A stretch of DNA of 64,000 bases, from contig JAQYVV010000003.1 in assembly GCA_030145275.1 (NCBI GenBank), positions 124,001-188,000 of the forward strand, in the 5' to 3' direction. The position numbers were made by a program, and so were the translations under genes. Below are positions 16,244 to 25,240 of the stretch, in pieces. Each line of letters begins with the position of its first letter. Position 1 is the stretch's first letter. This DNA comes from Desulfurivibrionaceae bacterium (GTDB taxonomy: Bacteria > Desulfobacterota > Desulfobulbia > Desulfobulbales > VMSU01). A model generated the notes under the pieces. The model was not told the DNA's origin. It searched no databases and worked only from the letters and a program-made list of their open reading frames with translations.

Positions 16244-16573
16244 TTAAAGCGCTTTCTGAATCATGGCGACGAGCTGGCTTTTTCCCACCGCACCAGTAAC
16301 CTGGTCAACGATTTCACCATCTTTAAAAAGGATCAGGGTGGGGATGGCTCTGATTCCATATTTTCCGGGGGTGGCAGGGCTGTCATCCACATTCATTTTG
16401 GTAATGGTTACCTTGCCGGCGTACTCATCGGCCAATTCACCGATAACCGGGCCAATTGCTTTACATGGACCGCACCATGGAGCCCAAAAATCCACGAGAC
16501 AAGGTGTGTCTGATTTGAGGACTATTTGGTCGAAATCATTGTCACTTACTTCTTTAACATTTTTGCCAGCCAT
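16244..16573 (-). CDS. trxA: thioredoxin
   Basis: The 109-residue protein has the standard thioredoxin size and fold, with WCGPC at 33-37 in DFWAPWCGPCKAIGPVI and the cis-Pro loop RAIPTLILFKDGE. It reduces protein disulfides in the cytoplasm and is itself reduced by TrxB, encoded next on the same strand. The ATG has GGGAG upstream. The stop lies 6 bases from the right end of a family-C repeat. Confidence 0.95.
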   Translation of the reverse strand: MAGKNVKEVSDNDFDQIVLKSDTPCLVDFWAPWCGPCKAIGPVIGELADEYAGKVTITKMNVDDSPATPGKYGIRAIPTLILFKDGEIVDQVTGAVGKSQLVAMIQKAL

Positions 16574-16708
16574 GATGGTCTCCCTATCGTAAAATTAATT
16601 ATTTTTAAATTGGGCTGAATACCTGTTTTATTTTGATATAATAATAATGTAATATGTAAGTATAAGTAATACTCCAAACTAAGTCTAACTTAAAACAAAA
16701 GAGCCAAA

Positions 16709-17059
16709 ATGCCAATTACAAAATTATTGCAGGAACCGAAGAAATTTGAAGTTCAGTTGTATGATCCTCCCAAAAAACTAAAGGATCTACGGAAAACCCA
16801 TGTCCCTTTTTCCGGTTCGCCGTGTAAGCATCCCTATGATAGAGATAAGTTCATACTTATTGTCGATCCCTATAGCAGTAACACATTTTACTACGAATTT
16901 GAGAGTGATGATGTGGAGTATGCTGAAGAGCTAGCCAGCATAGTGAATATTGACGGGGAAACGGTCGGTATGGTCTTAATCTGGGTGAAAAAGAACAGTA
17001 TAGCCCAGAGATGTATCCCTTTTCAGGTGCAGGATACATCTTCTGGTGGGAAATTATGA
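16709..17059 (+). CDS. hypothetical protein (116 aa)
   Basis: This soluble protein is not recognised. It has no signal peptide or membrane segment. The readable features are a Pro/Lys-rich N-terminus (YDPPKKLKDLRKTHVPFSGSPCKHPYDRDKF), then alternating beta-like segments (FILIVDPYSSNTFYYEF, GETVGMVLIWVKK). The pattern suggests a small beta-barrel or regulatory domain, possibly distant from PilZ or SH3-like folds, but this is speculative. It is read away from trxA and converges on rnr, with 14 bases between the stops. Confidence 0.6.
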   Translation: MPITKLLQEPKKFEVQLYDPPKKLKDLRKTHVPFSGSPCKHPYDRDKFILIVDPYSSNTFYYEFESDDVEYAEELASIVNIDGETVGMVLIWVKKNSIAQRCIPFQVQDTSSGGKL

Positions 17060-17073
17060 GACGAGAGTGAGCC

Positions 17074-19350
17074 TTATTTCTCCGGCACCAGGGAAAAGTT
17101 AATTCGGCGTCTCGATTTTTCAACACTGGTAAGCTTGACCTGTACTAAATCTCCCATCTGGTAGGATTTATGTGTTCTTTTACCCACTAGTCGGTGGTTC
17201 TTATCGTCTAGGTTATAATAATCATCTCTCATGTCGGATATTTGTACGGCACCGCTTACAAATGACTCTAAAAGTTCTATAAACAGGCCAAAAGAGGTGA
17301 CACCGGAAATAATGCCGGAAAAGGTTTCGCCGATCTTGTCTTCCATGTAGATGACCTTGAGCCGGTCAATCATCTCCCTCTCCGCATCAACGGCGACTCT
17401 CTCTCGCTTGGAGAGAAACTCCCCTGCCTCGGCAGATACTGGTGCTTCCTGTGCTTTCTTTTTGGAAGCGGTCTTTTTCGCTTTCTTGGCATTTTTTGCG
17501 AGAAATTCACCCAAGGCTCTATGCACCATCAAATCAGGATAGCGCCGGATCGGTGAGGTGAAATGACAGTAATGAGTGGCTGCCAAACCGAAATGGCCCG
17601 GGTTTTCATGGGAGTAGCGGGCCTGTTTCATGGTGCGCAGGAGAAGATTGTTAAATATGTATTCCTGGGGGGTGCCCTCTGCTAGTTTAATTATCTCTCC
17701 GAACCAGCGCGGCGATTCGTCCCCTTTTGGCAGTTTTAGGCCCATGGTGTGGGCAAATGTTTTAAATTCGGTAACCTTTGTTTTGTCCGGTGCTTCGTGG
17801 ATGCGAAACAATCCTTTCTCAAGGTGCTTGTCTGCCATGGTATGGGCCACGGCCTCGTTGGCGGCAAGCATGAACTCCTCGATGATCTGGTGGGCAAAGT
17901 TACGCTCTCTGCGGGCGATATCCTTCACTTCATCATTGTCAGTTACCTCAACAAAGGCTTCCGGCAGTTCAAACCCGATGCTTCCTCTTGCCATCCTCTG
18001 TTTCAAAAGGGCGTGCCCCAACTTTTCCATCCAGCCAAGGGGGGTGAGCAGAGGTTTATATTTAGCCCTTGTTTTCGGGTCTTTTTCGATGAGGATATCA
18101 CTGACCAGGTTATAGGTCATGCGGTAGCGGCTGGTGATGATACTCTTGGTGAAAGATTTATTGAGAAGTTTCCCTGATTTATCAAAATCGAGAACAGCAG
18201 TAAAGGCATAGCGGTCTTCGTTTGGAACAAGACTGCACAGGTTGTTTGACAGTTTTTCCGGCAGCATGGGCAGAACCCTGGTGGGGAAATAGACACTGGT
18301 ACCGCGGGCGTATGCATCTTGGTCCAAAGGAGACCCCTCGGGAACATAATGGCTGACATCGGCAATGGAGACATGGAGCTTGTAGCCTTTTTCTGTTTTT
18401 TCCACGGCCACAGCATCGTCAAAATCACGGGCGGTTTCACCGTCTATGGTAATGTGGAGAATATCCCTCAGGTCAGTCCTCTCTTCAGACATTTCGATAT
18501 CAGGCGGTATGCTGTCCACCTGTTCTACGGTCTTTTGGCTGAAGACATGGGGCAGTTCCAGTTTTCTTACCACAATCTCGGTTTGCACCTTTAGACTGTC
18601 TGGATTGCCCAAAACTTCAATAATTTTTCCTTTGGGATGGGCCAGTTTGCCAGGATCTTGCTCGGTGATGGCGGCAACCACGGCGTCACCATCTTGTACC
18701 TCAAGAGTTTGTTCGGTAATTCGGACTGTAAAAGGAAAGCGTTCATCTTCAGGGGTCACCAGGCCGAACGGTTTTGTGTCTCTGAAAATTCCAACCACAC
18801 TGGTAACTGCCCGTTTCATGACCCTGAGAACCTTTGCTTCGGCCCGGTCGTCTCTGTGGCCGATTAGTTTGATAAGCACCTGGTCGCCGTGGATACCGAA
18901 ACCGAGGTTGGAAGGGTTGATAAAGGCCTCTTCCTTAAATTTCCAGTCGGCTGGAATGGGGGTGAGGAGGGCAAAGGCGAAGCCACGGGGGTTAACCGAA
19001 AGAGTTGCCTTATGATATCGGTCACTTTTTAAAAGTCGATACTGCTTATCTTCTGTTAGCAGCAATGTTTTTTCGAGGCATAGGTCCTGCAGCACGGCAT
19101 TGATGGTTTTCCGGTGCCCCCTAGCAAGGTCAAAGAAGCCAAGAATCTCTTGGAGTGAGGCTTCTCCACCATTGCCGGCAATAAAGCCAATGATATGGTC
19201 AGTTGATATTTTATTGCTGCCCACCTTTATCCAGACGGTATCCCTGTCGCGTTTTTCACCGGGTCTGCGAGAGGTTGAACGGTTGCGGCGTCCTTTTTTC
19301 TCAAATCCAAAAATACTTTTCTTGCCTTTCTTAAGCGGTCTGCGTGCCAA
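17074..19350 (-). CDS. rnr: ribonuclease R
   Basis: The 758-residue exoribonuclease has an N-terminal basic region and winged-helix domain, cold-shock domains, the RNB catalytic domain with ARDFDDAVAVE (Asp ligands of Mg2+) and a C-terminal S1 domain (GETFSGIISGVTSFGLFIEL). RNase R degrades structured RNA 3' to 5'. The TTG start is favoured by GGGAGG 7 bases upstream. Two oddities are seen: the N-terminus is very basic (RRPLKKGKKSIFGFEKKGRR), and a Lys/Ala-rich run (KNAKKAKKTASKKKAQ) lies between the RNB and S1 domains, where E. coli RNase R has its Lys-rich segment at the C-terminus instead. Confidence 0.94.
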   Translation of the reverse strand: MARRPLKKGKKSIFGFEKKGRRNRSTSRRPGEKRDRDTVWIKVGSNKISTDHIIGFIAGNGGEASLQEILGFFDLARGHRKTINAVLQDLCLEKTLLLTEDKQYRLLKSDRYHKATLSVNPRGFAFALLTPIPADWKFKEEAFINPSNLGFGIHGDQVLIKLIGHRDDRAEAKVLRVMKRAVTSVVGIFRDTKPFGLVTPEDERFPFTVRITEQTLEVQDGDAVVAAITEQDPGKLAHPKGKIIEVLGNPDSLKVQTEIVVRKLELPHVFSQKTVEQVDSIPPDIEMSEERTDLRDILHITIDGETARDFDDAVAVEKTEKGYKLHVSIADVSHYVPEGSPLDQDAYARGTSVYFPTRVLPMLPEKLSNNLCSLVPNEDRYAFTAVLDFDKSGKLLNKSFTKSIITSRYRMTYNLVSDILIEKDPKTRAKYKPLLTPLGWMEKLGHALLKQRMARGSIGFELPEAFVEVTDNDEVKDIARRERNFAHQIIEEFMLAANEAVAHTMADKHLEKGLFRIHEAPDKTKVTEFKTFAHTMGLKLPKGDESPRWFGEIIKLAEGTPQEYIFNNLLLRTMKQARYSHENPGHFGLAATHYCHFTSPIRRYPDLMVHRALGEFLAKNAKKAKKTASKKKAQEAPVSAEAGEFLSKRERVAVDAEREMIDRLKVIYMEDKIGETFSGIISGVTSFGLFIELLESFVSGAVQISDMRDDYYNLDDKNHRLVGKRTHKSYQMGDLVQVKLTSVEKSRRRINFSLVPEK

Positions 19351-19701
19351 TGTTGGCCTCCCTGGTGCAATTTTTGTGGTTCCATTCTTTTTACCACGAA
19401 CACTCCGAAAGATACGACATCTTTTTGAAAAACGGCCTTTATTTGGGGTGGATTTGTTAAATCCTTGCCGTATTAATTATAGTGCGTTAAACAGTATTCA
19501 GAAAAAAGGAAAAACAATTCCGCATAAAAGGAAAAAGTGTCAAGTTGTAGTACGAAATAAAAAGTTTGGAAGTTGGTAACTTTTTGAAATTAAAGGACAA
19601 CAAGAATAATACTTTTGAGCAATGCTTTTCGGAATAAAATTTGCACAACTAATTACCAAAATAAAGAAAAAATGACAAAATGATAAAGAAGGAGCGGAAA
19701 C
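19351..19701. other. 351-base AT-rich intergenic region
   Basis: It separates rnr (minus strand) from a small membrane-protein gene (plus strand) and should hold divergent promoters. No repeat family member, RNA gene or clear operator was seen. AAGGAGCGG just before 19702 is the downstream RBS. Confidence 0.5.
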
Positions 19702-19935
19702 ATGAAAAGTAAAATTTTTGTATTCATATACCTTATGGTGACTGCTTTTATGTGCTTCTATCTGATGGACCCATACTTGAGGGGATGTGTGAAAGACGAA
19801 GGGTTGAAGTACGCAATCATATTAATGCTTTGGATCTATTCTTTCTGTAATCCATACATAATTTTAGGTGCTATTAATTTTCAGTCAAGAAGAACCTACG
19901 AAAATAGGAGTATGTACGTGGTAGGCGCTACCTGA
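19702..19935 (+). CDS. small two-TM membrane protein, hypothetical
   Basis: This 77-residue protein is not recognised. Two hydrophobic segments (about 4-22 and 33-52) make a probable inner-membrane hairpin with a short charged loop (RGCVKDEGLK) and a polar tail. The RBS AAGGAG is well placed before the ATG. The next gene, a PilZ protein, starts 21 bases after the stop, so the two may be cotranscribed and functionally linked. Confidence 0.6.
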   Translation: MKSKIFVFIYLMVTAFMCFYLMDPYLRGCVKDEGLKYAIILMLWIYSFCNPYIILGAINFQSRRTYENRSMYVVGAT

Positions 19936-19956
19936 TAACCTTATTAGTGAGAGGCC

Positions 19957-20460
19957 ATGGGCCAGAACGTCGTACAGGTAAGGGCAGATGGGACAGCGGC
20001 AGTGTCATGTCCCGAATGTGTCTGTTTGAAAAATGTGCCGGTTGGGGGCTTACAAAATGTAAAGCGGCCTCTTCGGGTTAAGTGCGTCTGTGGGGCTGTG
20101 TTCCCAATTTTGTTGGAATTTAGGCAGCAGCATAGAAAGTCCACCGATCTTGACGGTTATTATGTCCAAAAGGAACTCTATAGAGATTTTGCCAAGCCTG
20201 AAAATAAGAAACAAACAAAAATCAATTGCCGTTTAAAAAATATATCCAGAGATGGGGTTGGTTTTGTTAAATTAAGTCAGCAGCAGGTGTTGGAGGGTGG
20301 ATCTGTCTGGCTCCAGTTTACTTTAGACGACCAGAAAAAAAGTACGATCACAAGAGAGGTTGTGGTTAAATCTGTTCGTGATGATTTTGTTGGGGTTGAG
20401 TTTCTTCCCAGAGTCTGCGGTATGGAGCCGGCACTGGGTTTTTACCTGATGGGTCATTAA
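19957..20460 (+). CDS. PilZ-domain protein with N-terminal zinc-ribbon-like segment
   Basis: The first 50 residues hold CPECVC and CVCGAVF, a pattern like a thin zinc ribbon. Residues about 75-160 form a PilZ-like beta barrel (INCRLKNISRDGVGFV, VKSVRDDFVGVEF). The RxxxR c-di-GMP arginines are not clear (a KKQTKINCRLKN segment stands at that place), so nucleotide binding is uncertain. It follows a small membrane protein by 21 bases and overlaps the rsmB stop by 4 bases in tail-to-tail orientation. Likely a c-di-GMP effector or a structural relative. Confidence 0.72.
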   Translation: MGQNVVQVRADGTAAVSCPECVCLKNVPVGGLQNVKRPLRVKCVCGAVFPILLEFRQQHRKSTDLDGYYVQKELYRDFAKPENKKQTKINCRLKNISRDGVGFVKLSQQQVLEGGSVWLQFTLDDQKKSTITREVVVKSVRDDFVGVEFLPRVCGMEPALGFYLMGH

Positions 20461-21794
20461 GTTTTCCTGAGGCGGGCTGCAAAAAAGCCGTCTGAACAGT
20501 TCTTTCCTGGAATTGTTTTCAAAAAGCCACTTTCATCTACAAGTTTTTCTGCTGATCCCGGTAAAAAATCCCTAGCATTCTCAAGATGAAACTCCGGTTG
20601 TTTTTTTAGGAAAAGGGTGATGACCTCTTCGTTTTCTTCTGGTTCCATGCTGCAGGTTGCATAGACTAAGGCACCATTTGGTTTAGTGAGCTTGGCGGCT
20701 GTTTTCAGGATGTTGAGCTGTTTTTGCTGAAATTTCAAGAAATCATTTGGCTCCCTATTCCAGCGAATATCAGGGTGGCGTCGTATGACTCCGGTGCCGG
20801 AACAAGGGGCGTCTATTAAAACTCCAGTGAAGAGATCGTCTGTCTGCTCATGAAAGGAAGCGATGTCACCTGCAAAGGTTGTAACTTGTGCAGAGAAACC
20901 AAGTCTCTCAAGATTTTCCGTAAGCAGGGAACTTCTGCCCGCTTGCGGTTCCACCGCAGTTATTGAAAGATTTCCCCTCATCTTTTGGGCGAGAAGGGAT
21001 GTTTTACCGCCTAATCCCGCACATCCGTCAAGATAATTTCCAGGTGTAAAGGGAGAGAGGAGATGGACAACTAGCTGCGCTGTTTCATCCTGGACCTGGA
21101 AAAGACCTTCCGCAAATCCGGGCAGATTGGTAACGGGCCCACGGTAGTCTCGTAAAATAAGAGCCTCTGGGGAGAAAAGACCGGGGTCCGCCTGTATGCC
21201 TGATTGTTGAAAGTTGTGCCGCAGTGTGTCGGGCTCAATCCTGCTTGTGTTGACGCAGAGGCAGAGCTGGGCCGGGGTGTTGTTGCTGAGGCAGATTTCT
21301 TCTGTTTTTTCCTGGCCCCAGCGTTTCAGCCAACGGTCAATAAGCCATTGCGGATGGCTTAGTTTTGCATGCAGGGGAAGATCGAAATCCATTTGGGAAG
21401 ATTCGAGCTTGCGGGAGACATTTCTCAGCAGGCCGTTGACAAAACCACTGAGCCATTTGGGCTGGCGGTTTTTCTTAATCACCTGGACGCTTTCGTTAAT
21501 CGCCGCCGAGGCTGGAATGCGGTCCATATAGAGAAGCTGATAGAGTCCAACCCGGAGAGCCTGCAGGGTCAAAGGCTTCATTTTACTGAGAGGGTGGGAA
21601 GAAAATTTGCTCAGAATCCAGTCAAGATGGCCGCATTGTCGTAAGACCCCGAAAACCAGGGCTGCGGTGAGCTGGGTATCTCGAGGCTCGGAAAAGGAGG
21701 GGGCGAGTCTCTCCTTGATTAGGTCAATGGATTGACCGGTTTCTTGCCATTCGCAGAGGATGTCTATGGCTGCGGATCTTGGGGTTTGTTTCAT
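20457..21794 (-). CDS. rsmB: 16S rRNA (cytosine-967-C5)-methyltransferase RsmB
   Basis: The 445-residue protein has an N-terminal NusB-like RNA-binding domain (RSAAIDILCEW...LVFGVLRQCGHLDWIL) and a C-terminal SAM-dependent RNA methyltransferase domain. Visible motifs are DGCAGLGGKTSLLA for SAM binding, DAPCSGTGVIRRHPDI and the catalytic Cys in YATCSMEPEENEEV. It methylates C967 in the ribosomal P-site region. It is often beside fmt or def, but here it stands alone, with a family-C repeat upstream. Confidence 0.94.
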   Translation of the reverse strand: MKQTPRSAAIDILCEWQETGQSIDLIKERLAPSFSEPRDTQLTAALVFGVLRQCGHLDWILSKFSSHPLSKMKPLTLQALRVGLYQLLYMDRIPASAAINESVQVIKKNRQPKWLSGFVNGLLRNVSRKLESSQMDFDLPLHAKLSHPQWLIDRWLKRWGQEKTEEICLSNNTPAQLCLCVNTSRIEPDTLRHNFQQSGIQADPGLFSPEALILRDYRGPVTNLPGFAEGLFQVQDETAQLVVHLLSPFTPGNYLDGCAGLGGKTSLLAQKMRGNLSITAVEPQAGRSSLLTENLERLGFSAQVTTFAGDIASFHEQTDDLFTGVLIDAPCSGTGVIRRHPDIRWNREPNDFLKFQQKQLNILKTAAKLTKPNGALVYATCSMEPEENEEVITLFLKKQPEFHLENARDFLPGSAEKLVDESGFLKTIPGKNCSDGFFAARLRKT

Positions 21795-21862
21795 GGTCTT
21801 TTAGGGGGTATCTAAGTAAGTATTCTGCTTGAGTTAAAAAAGTTCCATAAACCGGAAAATCC

Positions 21863-22041
21863 GTAAATGTTTGACAGGTAAGCGAAGACTCCGTCGCTTC
21901 AGATGTGTTCGATCAGGTTGGCGAAGCGTAGCAGTTCTACGTGAGTCAGCCTGATCGAACCCCAAGGGCACTTCCGTTGGGCGGGCTCAGGTAAGCGAAA
22001 CGTAGTGTAGACTCCGTCATGGAGTGTTGCCGAATATTTGC
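21863..22041. repeat. family C repeat, copy 2 with nested short insert
   Basis: The ends GTAAATGTTTGACA and TTGCCGAATATTTGC match copy 1 at 16103-16238 and most of the interior is the same. Two additions distinguish it: GGTAAGCGAAGACTCCGTCG at 21876-21895 directly after TTGACA, and a stretch near 21957-21992 (ACCCCAAGGGCACTTCCGTT and following). The first equals the short motif found within other repeat families. Confidence 0.85.
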
Positions 22042-22773
22042 TTATCTAAGAGCAATAATTGAGCCAAAGCGCCCGGTTGTTTTCTTACGGCGGTATGAGA
22101 AGTAATCATGGTTGCACATTGTGCAGATTTTTGCAATTTCTATATTTTTTCGGGTCACTCCAGCGGCGATTAGTTGATCTTGGCTTATGGCCCAAAAATC
22201 AAAATAATTTGGTGTTTGCTGGTATTTATGCAGGTGGGTGGGGAGTTCGGTTTTGTAATTGATAAACTCAGCACAGCAGGGGCCAAGGGAGGGGCTGATT
22301 CCGGCAAGTATATCGGCGGGAGCGGAAGCAAATTCCACCGTCATTGTTTGAATGGTTTTGGCGATAATATTGAGGCTGGTGCCTTTCCAACCTGAGTGGA
22401 TATTGGCAATGACTTTTCTGATTGGGTCAAAGAGCATGACTGCCTGGCAGTCGGCCTGTTGGATCATCAGAGCAACTTGAGGAATATTGGTGATTAGGGC
22501 ATCGTAGCCCCCTTCTTCCAGGTCGGTTTTGGGTTTTGAGTCTACGATTAAAATCCTATTCGAATGGATTTGTCCGGCTGATATGAGATTTTCGAGGTGA
22601 AAAGTCTCTTTAATTTTTCCCCTATTGGCCAAGACAGTAGCCGCGTTATCGCTCACTCCGAAACTAACGTTTAAGCTGTCGTAAGGGGGCTTGCTTGTGC
22701 CGTCATAGCGCTTGAGGATGGCGTGGGTGAGGTTTTTTTGATCTGCAAAAATTGAAAGAGTTGAATAGTTCAT
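22042..22773 (-). CDS. pgeF: peptidoglycan editing factor PgeF (multi-copper-oxidase-like laccase domain)
   Basis: The 243-residue protein shows the YfiH/DUF152 motifs: NVSFGVSDN, GQIHSN, QQADCQAVML and NIHSGWKGT with zinc-binding Cys/His, and GPCC. The family removes wrongly inserted L-Ser from peptidoglycan precursors. I place the start at 22773 because the longer frame would begin inside the terminator of the upstream porin gene; the chosen product starts MNYSTLSIFADQKN. It is downstream of the porin gene on the same strand but separated by that terminator. Its stop touches the family-C repeat. Confidence 0.88.
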   Translation of the reverse strand: MNYSTLSIFADQKNLTHAILKRYDGTSKPPYDSLNVSFGVSDNAATVLANRGKIKETFHLENLISAGQIHSNRILIVDSKPKTDLEEGGYDALITNIPQVALMIQQADCQAVMLFDPIRKVIANIHSGWKGTSLNIIAKTIQTMTVEFASAPADILAGISPSLGPCCAEFINYKTELPTHLHKYQQTPNYFDFWAISQDQLIAAGVTRKNIEIAKICTMCNHDYFSYRRKKTTGRFGSIIALR

Positions 22774-22784
22774 GGCTCGAAATA

Positions 22785-22822
22785 AAAAAGCGGGAAAGGA
22801 AAATTCCTCTCCCGCTTTTGGG
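22785..22822 (-). terminator. Rho-independent terminator after the porin gene
   Basis: AGCGGGAGAGGAA and TTCCTTTCCCGCT pair on the minus strand and are followed by a T-run. It lies 26 bases after the porin stop and precedes the pgeF start. Confidence 0.85.
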
Positions 22823-22847
22823 CTAGATAAAAAGAACTGATTGTCAC

Positions 22848-24770
22848 TTAGAACCAAGCTTCCAGGGATAAGTAGATCTGATCTTGAGAGTCTATAGGTG
22901 TATAGAATTGGGCACTTAGAGGATCGCCTGCTAACTCATCTATATCAAGTGGTTCTCCCAGCCAGAAACCGGAACCGGTGTAATCATATTCATAATGCTG
23001 GTATCCGAGTCTGATAAAGGCACGGCCAAACTTAGAGACAGCCTCACCTGCCGGAATGTCCCAGATGGTATATGCTTCAACAACATGACCGCGGGTGGCA
23101 AGTTTAGATGCATAAAGATCATCGTTTCCTGGTGTGAAAGAGATCCAGTTTTTGGTCCCATAGTTGTACTCAAGGCCAACTTTCCATGGTTGGTCTGGGA
23201 AGTCATATCTGACACCGGCATAAAAGGAATAACCGTCTTTATCTTCAGGCTCATCCCAAAAAGACCCGAGCAGACTGGTTCCTAGTTCATCTACACCTTC
23301 TGCCTTGGTCTTAGACCAGCCCCCAACCAAGAAATAGTTAAGGTCGTTAACTTTATTCATGTAGACTGCTGCGGTGTGATAGATATTACCCAAGTTGGCT
23401 CTGTCAAGCATAAGGTTTTTGGTTGGATCAGTCGGGTCATACTGGGTAGGGTCAATTTGCCACATATAGTATTCAACTGGGTTCACAAAATTAACACCGT
23501 CTGGAACGTTGAACATATCAAAGGCGGCAAAGGACTGGATATTAAAGAAGCGGTCGCCTTTTTTATAAACATCCCAGCTGATGCCGGCAAAGTCTGTATC
23601 TTTTATGCCGTCGCCGTTTTCGGTTGGTCCGGACTCAAATCCTCGCCCGTAGCAGAAACGGACGCGGCCAGGAACGTCTTCCAGGCCAAAAAGGCTGTCA
23701 TAGGCGTAGCCAAGAGAGAAACCATCAAAGGGGTAATCCATATAGTTGACCGGGGTGGCCATCCTCTGGTCGGCACCCATGCGAAGTTGAGCAGGGGGGC
23801 CATCGGTAGTAGGTCTACGGCCAATGGAAAACCATATATTCTGGTCAGCAATATTCGTCCAGTTCAGAAAGGCTCGATCAACCCGTAGAATATTATCTGT
23901 GGGCTGTCTGGTGCTGCTACCGTCAAAAGAGAGGGAGTTCAGCATATAGGGGCCACCACCCATTCCTGCATTTGCTGTATAGTCAACAGGGTTGTTCTGC
24001 ATACCCCAGGCTTTATACATGGCCAGGCGTCCTTTGAACTCCACATTTTCGGTTGCCTTGACGCGCATATTCAAGCGAAAACGATTAGTCCAGATGGTAT
24101 CGTCATCGTAGTCTGTTGCATTGGCAAGCTCATAATTCATGGCTTGGAAAATGTCATTCCTAAGGGTCGCCGACATCGGGAAACCAGGCAATTCACCTTT
24201 CATAAATGAAGTAAGTGATTGAGTGTTACTAAAAATAGGAGCGACTGTTGCAATGGTTCCGGGCGCCAAAGCATTCAAATAGGAAAAGAAAGTGGGGACA
24301 CCGGCATAGGCGAGTAAAACGTTGTTTATAGCTTCTTGTTCGGAAGGTGTTACTGTGCCTGTCAGAGTGTTGTCAGCACCATAGGCTCCCATGAAGGCTC
24401 CGACGGTCAGGCCTCCAGTATCAAACCTTGTCATGACGTTACCCATGGTATGAAAGTCCGCAATACCATTAGCAAGTTCAAGTGCCTCCCAGTGGGTGGG
24501 AGCCTCAGCAGCAACTCCAGCGGCCATGGTCCTGAAATCACCAGAAAGCTGGATTCTGGAGGCAATATCCCAGCCCTCGGATCTTTCCTCTATGTCCTCC
24601 ATGACCTCGGTGTTCTCCTCTTGGAGCTGGGCCATCTCCTGTCTCAATTTGTTGAGTTCCTGGGTGAGGTGTTCGATTTGGGCAGAGATATTGTCCGCTC
24701 CCCCCGCACTTGCCATACTTGGCAGGGCGATCATGGTGGCCAAAGCCAGGGTAGAAATTTTCTTAATCAT
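22848..24770 (-). CDS. DUF3373-family outer membrane porin
   Basis: The 640-residue protein starts with a signal peptide (MIKKISTLALATMIALPSMASA); the start at 24770 is fixed by AAGGAGAGAAGG just upstream. A coiled-coil segment (QIEHLTQELNKLRQEMAQLQ) of about 40 residues follows, as in trimeric porins with a periplasmic stalk. The remaining sequence has many aromatic beta strands and ends in a Trp-Phe, typical for outer-membrane barrels. The family (DUF3373) is common in Desulfobacterota and Campylobacterota. The solute is unknown. A promoter candidate and a clean terminator suggest a strongly expressed single gene. Confidence 0.88.
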   Translation of the reverse strand: MIKKISTLALATMIALPSMASAGGADNISAQIEHLTQELNKLRQEMAQLQEENTEVMEDIEERSEGWDIASRIQLSGDFRTMAAGVAAEAPTHWEALELANGIADFHTMGNVMTRFDTGGLTVGAFMGAYGADNTLTGTVTPSEQEAINNVLLAYAGVPTFFSYLNALAPGTIATVAPIFSNTQSLTSFMKGELPGFPMSATLRNDIFQAMNYELANATDYDDDTIWTNRFRLNMRVKATENVEFKGRLAMYKAWGMQNNPVDYTANAGMGGGPYMLNSLSFDGSSTRQPTDNILRVDRAFLNWTNIADQNIWFSIGRRPTTDGPPAQLRMGADQRMATPVNYMDYPFDGFSLGYAYDSLFGLEDVPGRVRFCYGRGFESGPTENGDGIKDTDFAGISWDVYKKGDRFFNIQSFAAFDMFNVPDGVNFVNPVEYYMWQIDPTQYDPTDPTKNLMLDRANLGNIYHTAAVYMNKVNDLNYFLVGGWSKTKAEGVDELGTSLLGSFWDEPEDKDGYSFYAGVRYDFPDQPWKVGLEYNYGTKNWISFTPGNDDLYASKLATRGHVVEAYTIWDIPAGEAVSKFGRAFIRLGYQHYEYDYTGSGFWLGEPLDIDELAGDPLSAQFYTPIDSQDQIYLSLEAWF

Positions 24771-24865
24771 TCCTTCTCTCCTTTTTTGATTTTGCAGCTT
24801 TTGCTTCCCCGATTTAGACAATGTTTTATTCCCATTTTTCCCGCTATCACATTGTCATACGTATT

Positions 24866-24894
24866 GTCGTATCGTAAAGAATCGCAGTTGTCAA
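24866..24894 (-). promoter_or_regulatory. putative sigma-70 promoter for the porin gene
   Basis: On the minus strand TTGACA (24889-24894) is followed after 17 bases by TACGAC (24866-24871), a reasonable -35/-10 pair about 95 bases before the start codon. Direct and inverted copies of ATACGACAATAC and ATTGTCATACG overlap the start region and could be an operator. Confidence 0.4.
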
Positions 24895-25145
24895 AGGAAA
24901 AAAAACTATCATCAACTTCTCGCACTAAGGTGTCAATCCTCTGTTTTTCCGGGGAAAAAGGGCGAATGCATACCAAAATGCTAGTTTAGTGATTAGTAAA
25001 ATTATTAAATAGTTTTTAGCTAAAATGTATGCCGCAATGTGGTACAGAGGAAATAATTTAAAAAAAATGTTTTTGAAAGAGATAGGATTATGGAAAAAAA
25101 CTATTGCCGGCAGTTAAAGTGTGGTAAGTATGGGAGGAAATTTAT

Positions 25146-25210
25146 TGGCCACAGATGATCATTTATGCCCCTTGAGGGTACAGATTTTTTAAAAGTTTTA
25201 TCTGTGGCCA
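25146..25210. repeat. inverted repeat upstream of glyQ
   Basis: TGGCCACAGAT (25146-25156) and ATCTGTGGCCA (25200-25210) are perfect inverted repeats around a 43-base spacer that includes CCCCTTGAGGG. It lies 30 bases before the glyQ start, in a 470-base gap between divergent genes. It could be a leader hairpin or an element; no T-box is expected for this phylum and none was seen. Confidence 0.6.
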
Positions 25211-25240
25211 TTCCCATTAAATTAAATCAAAACGAGTGCC

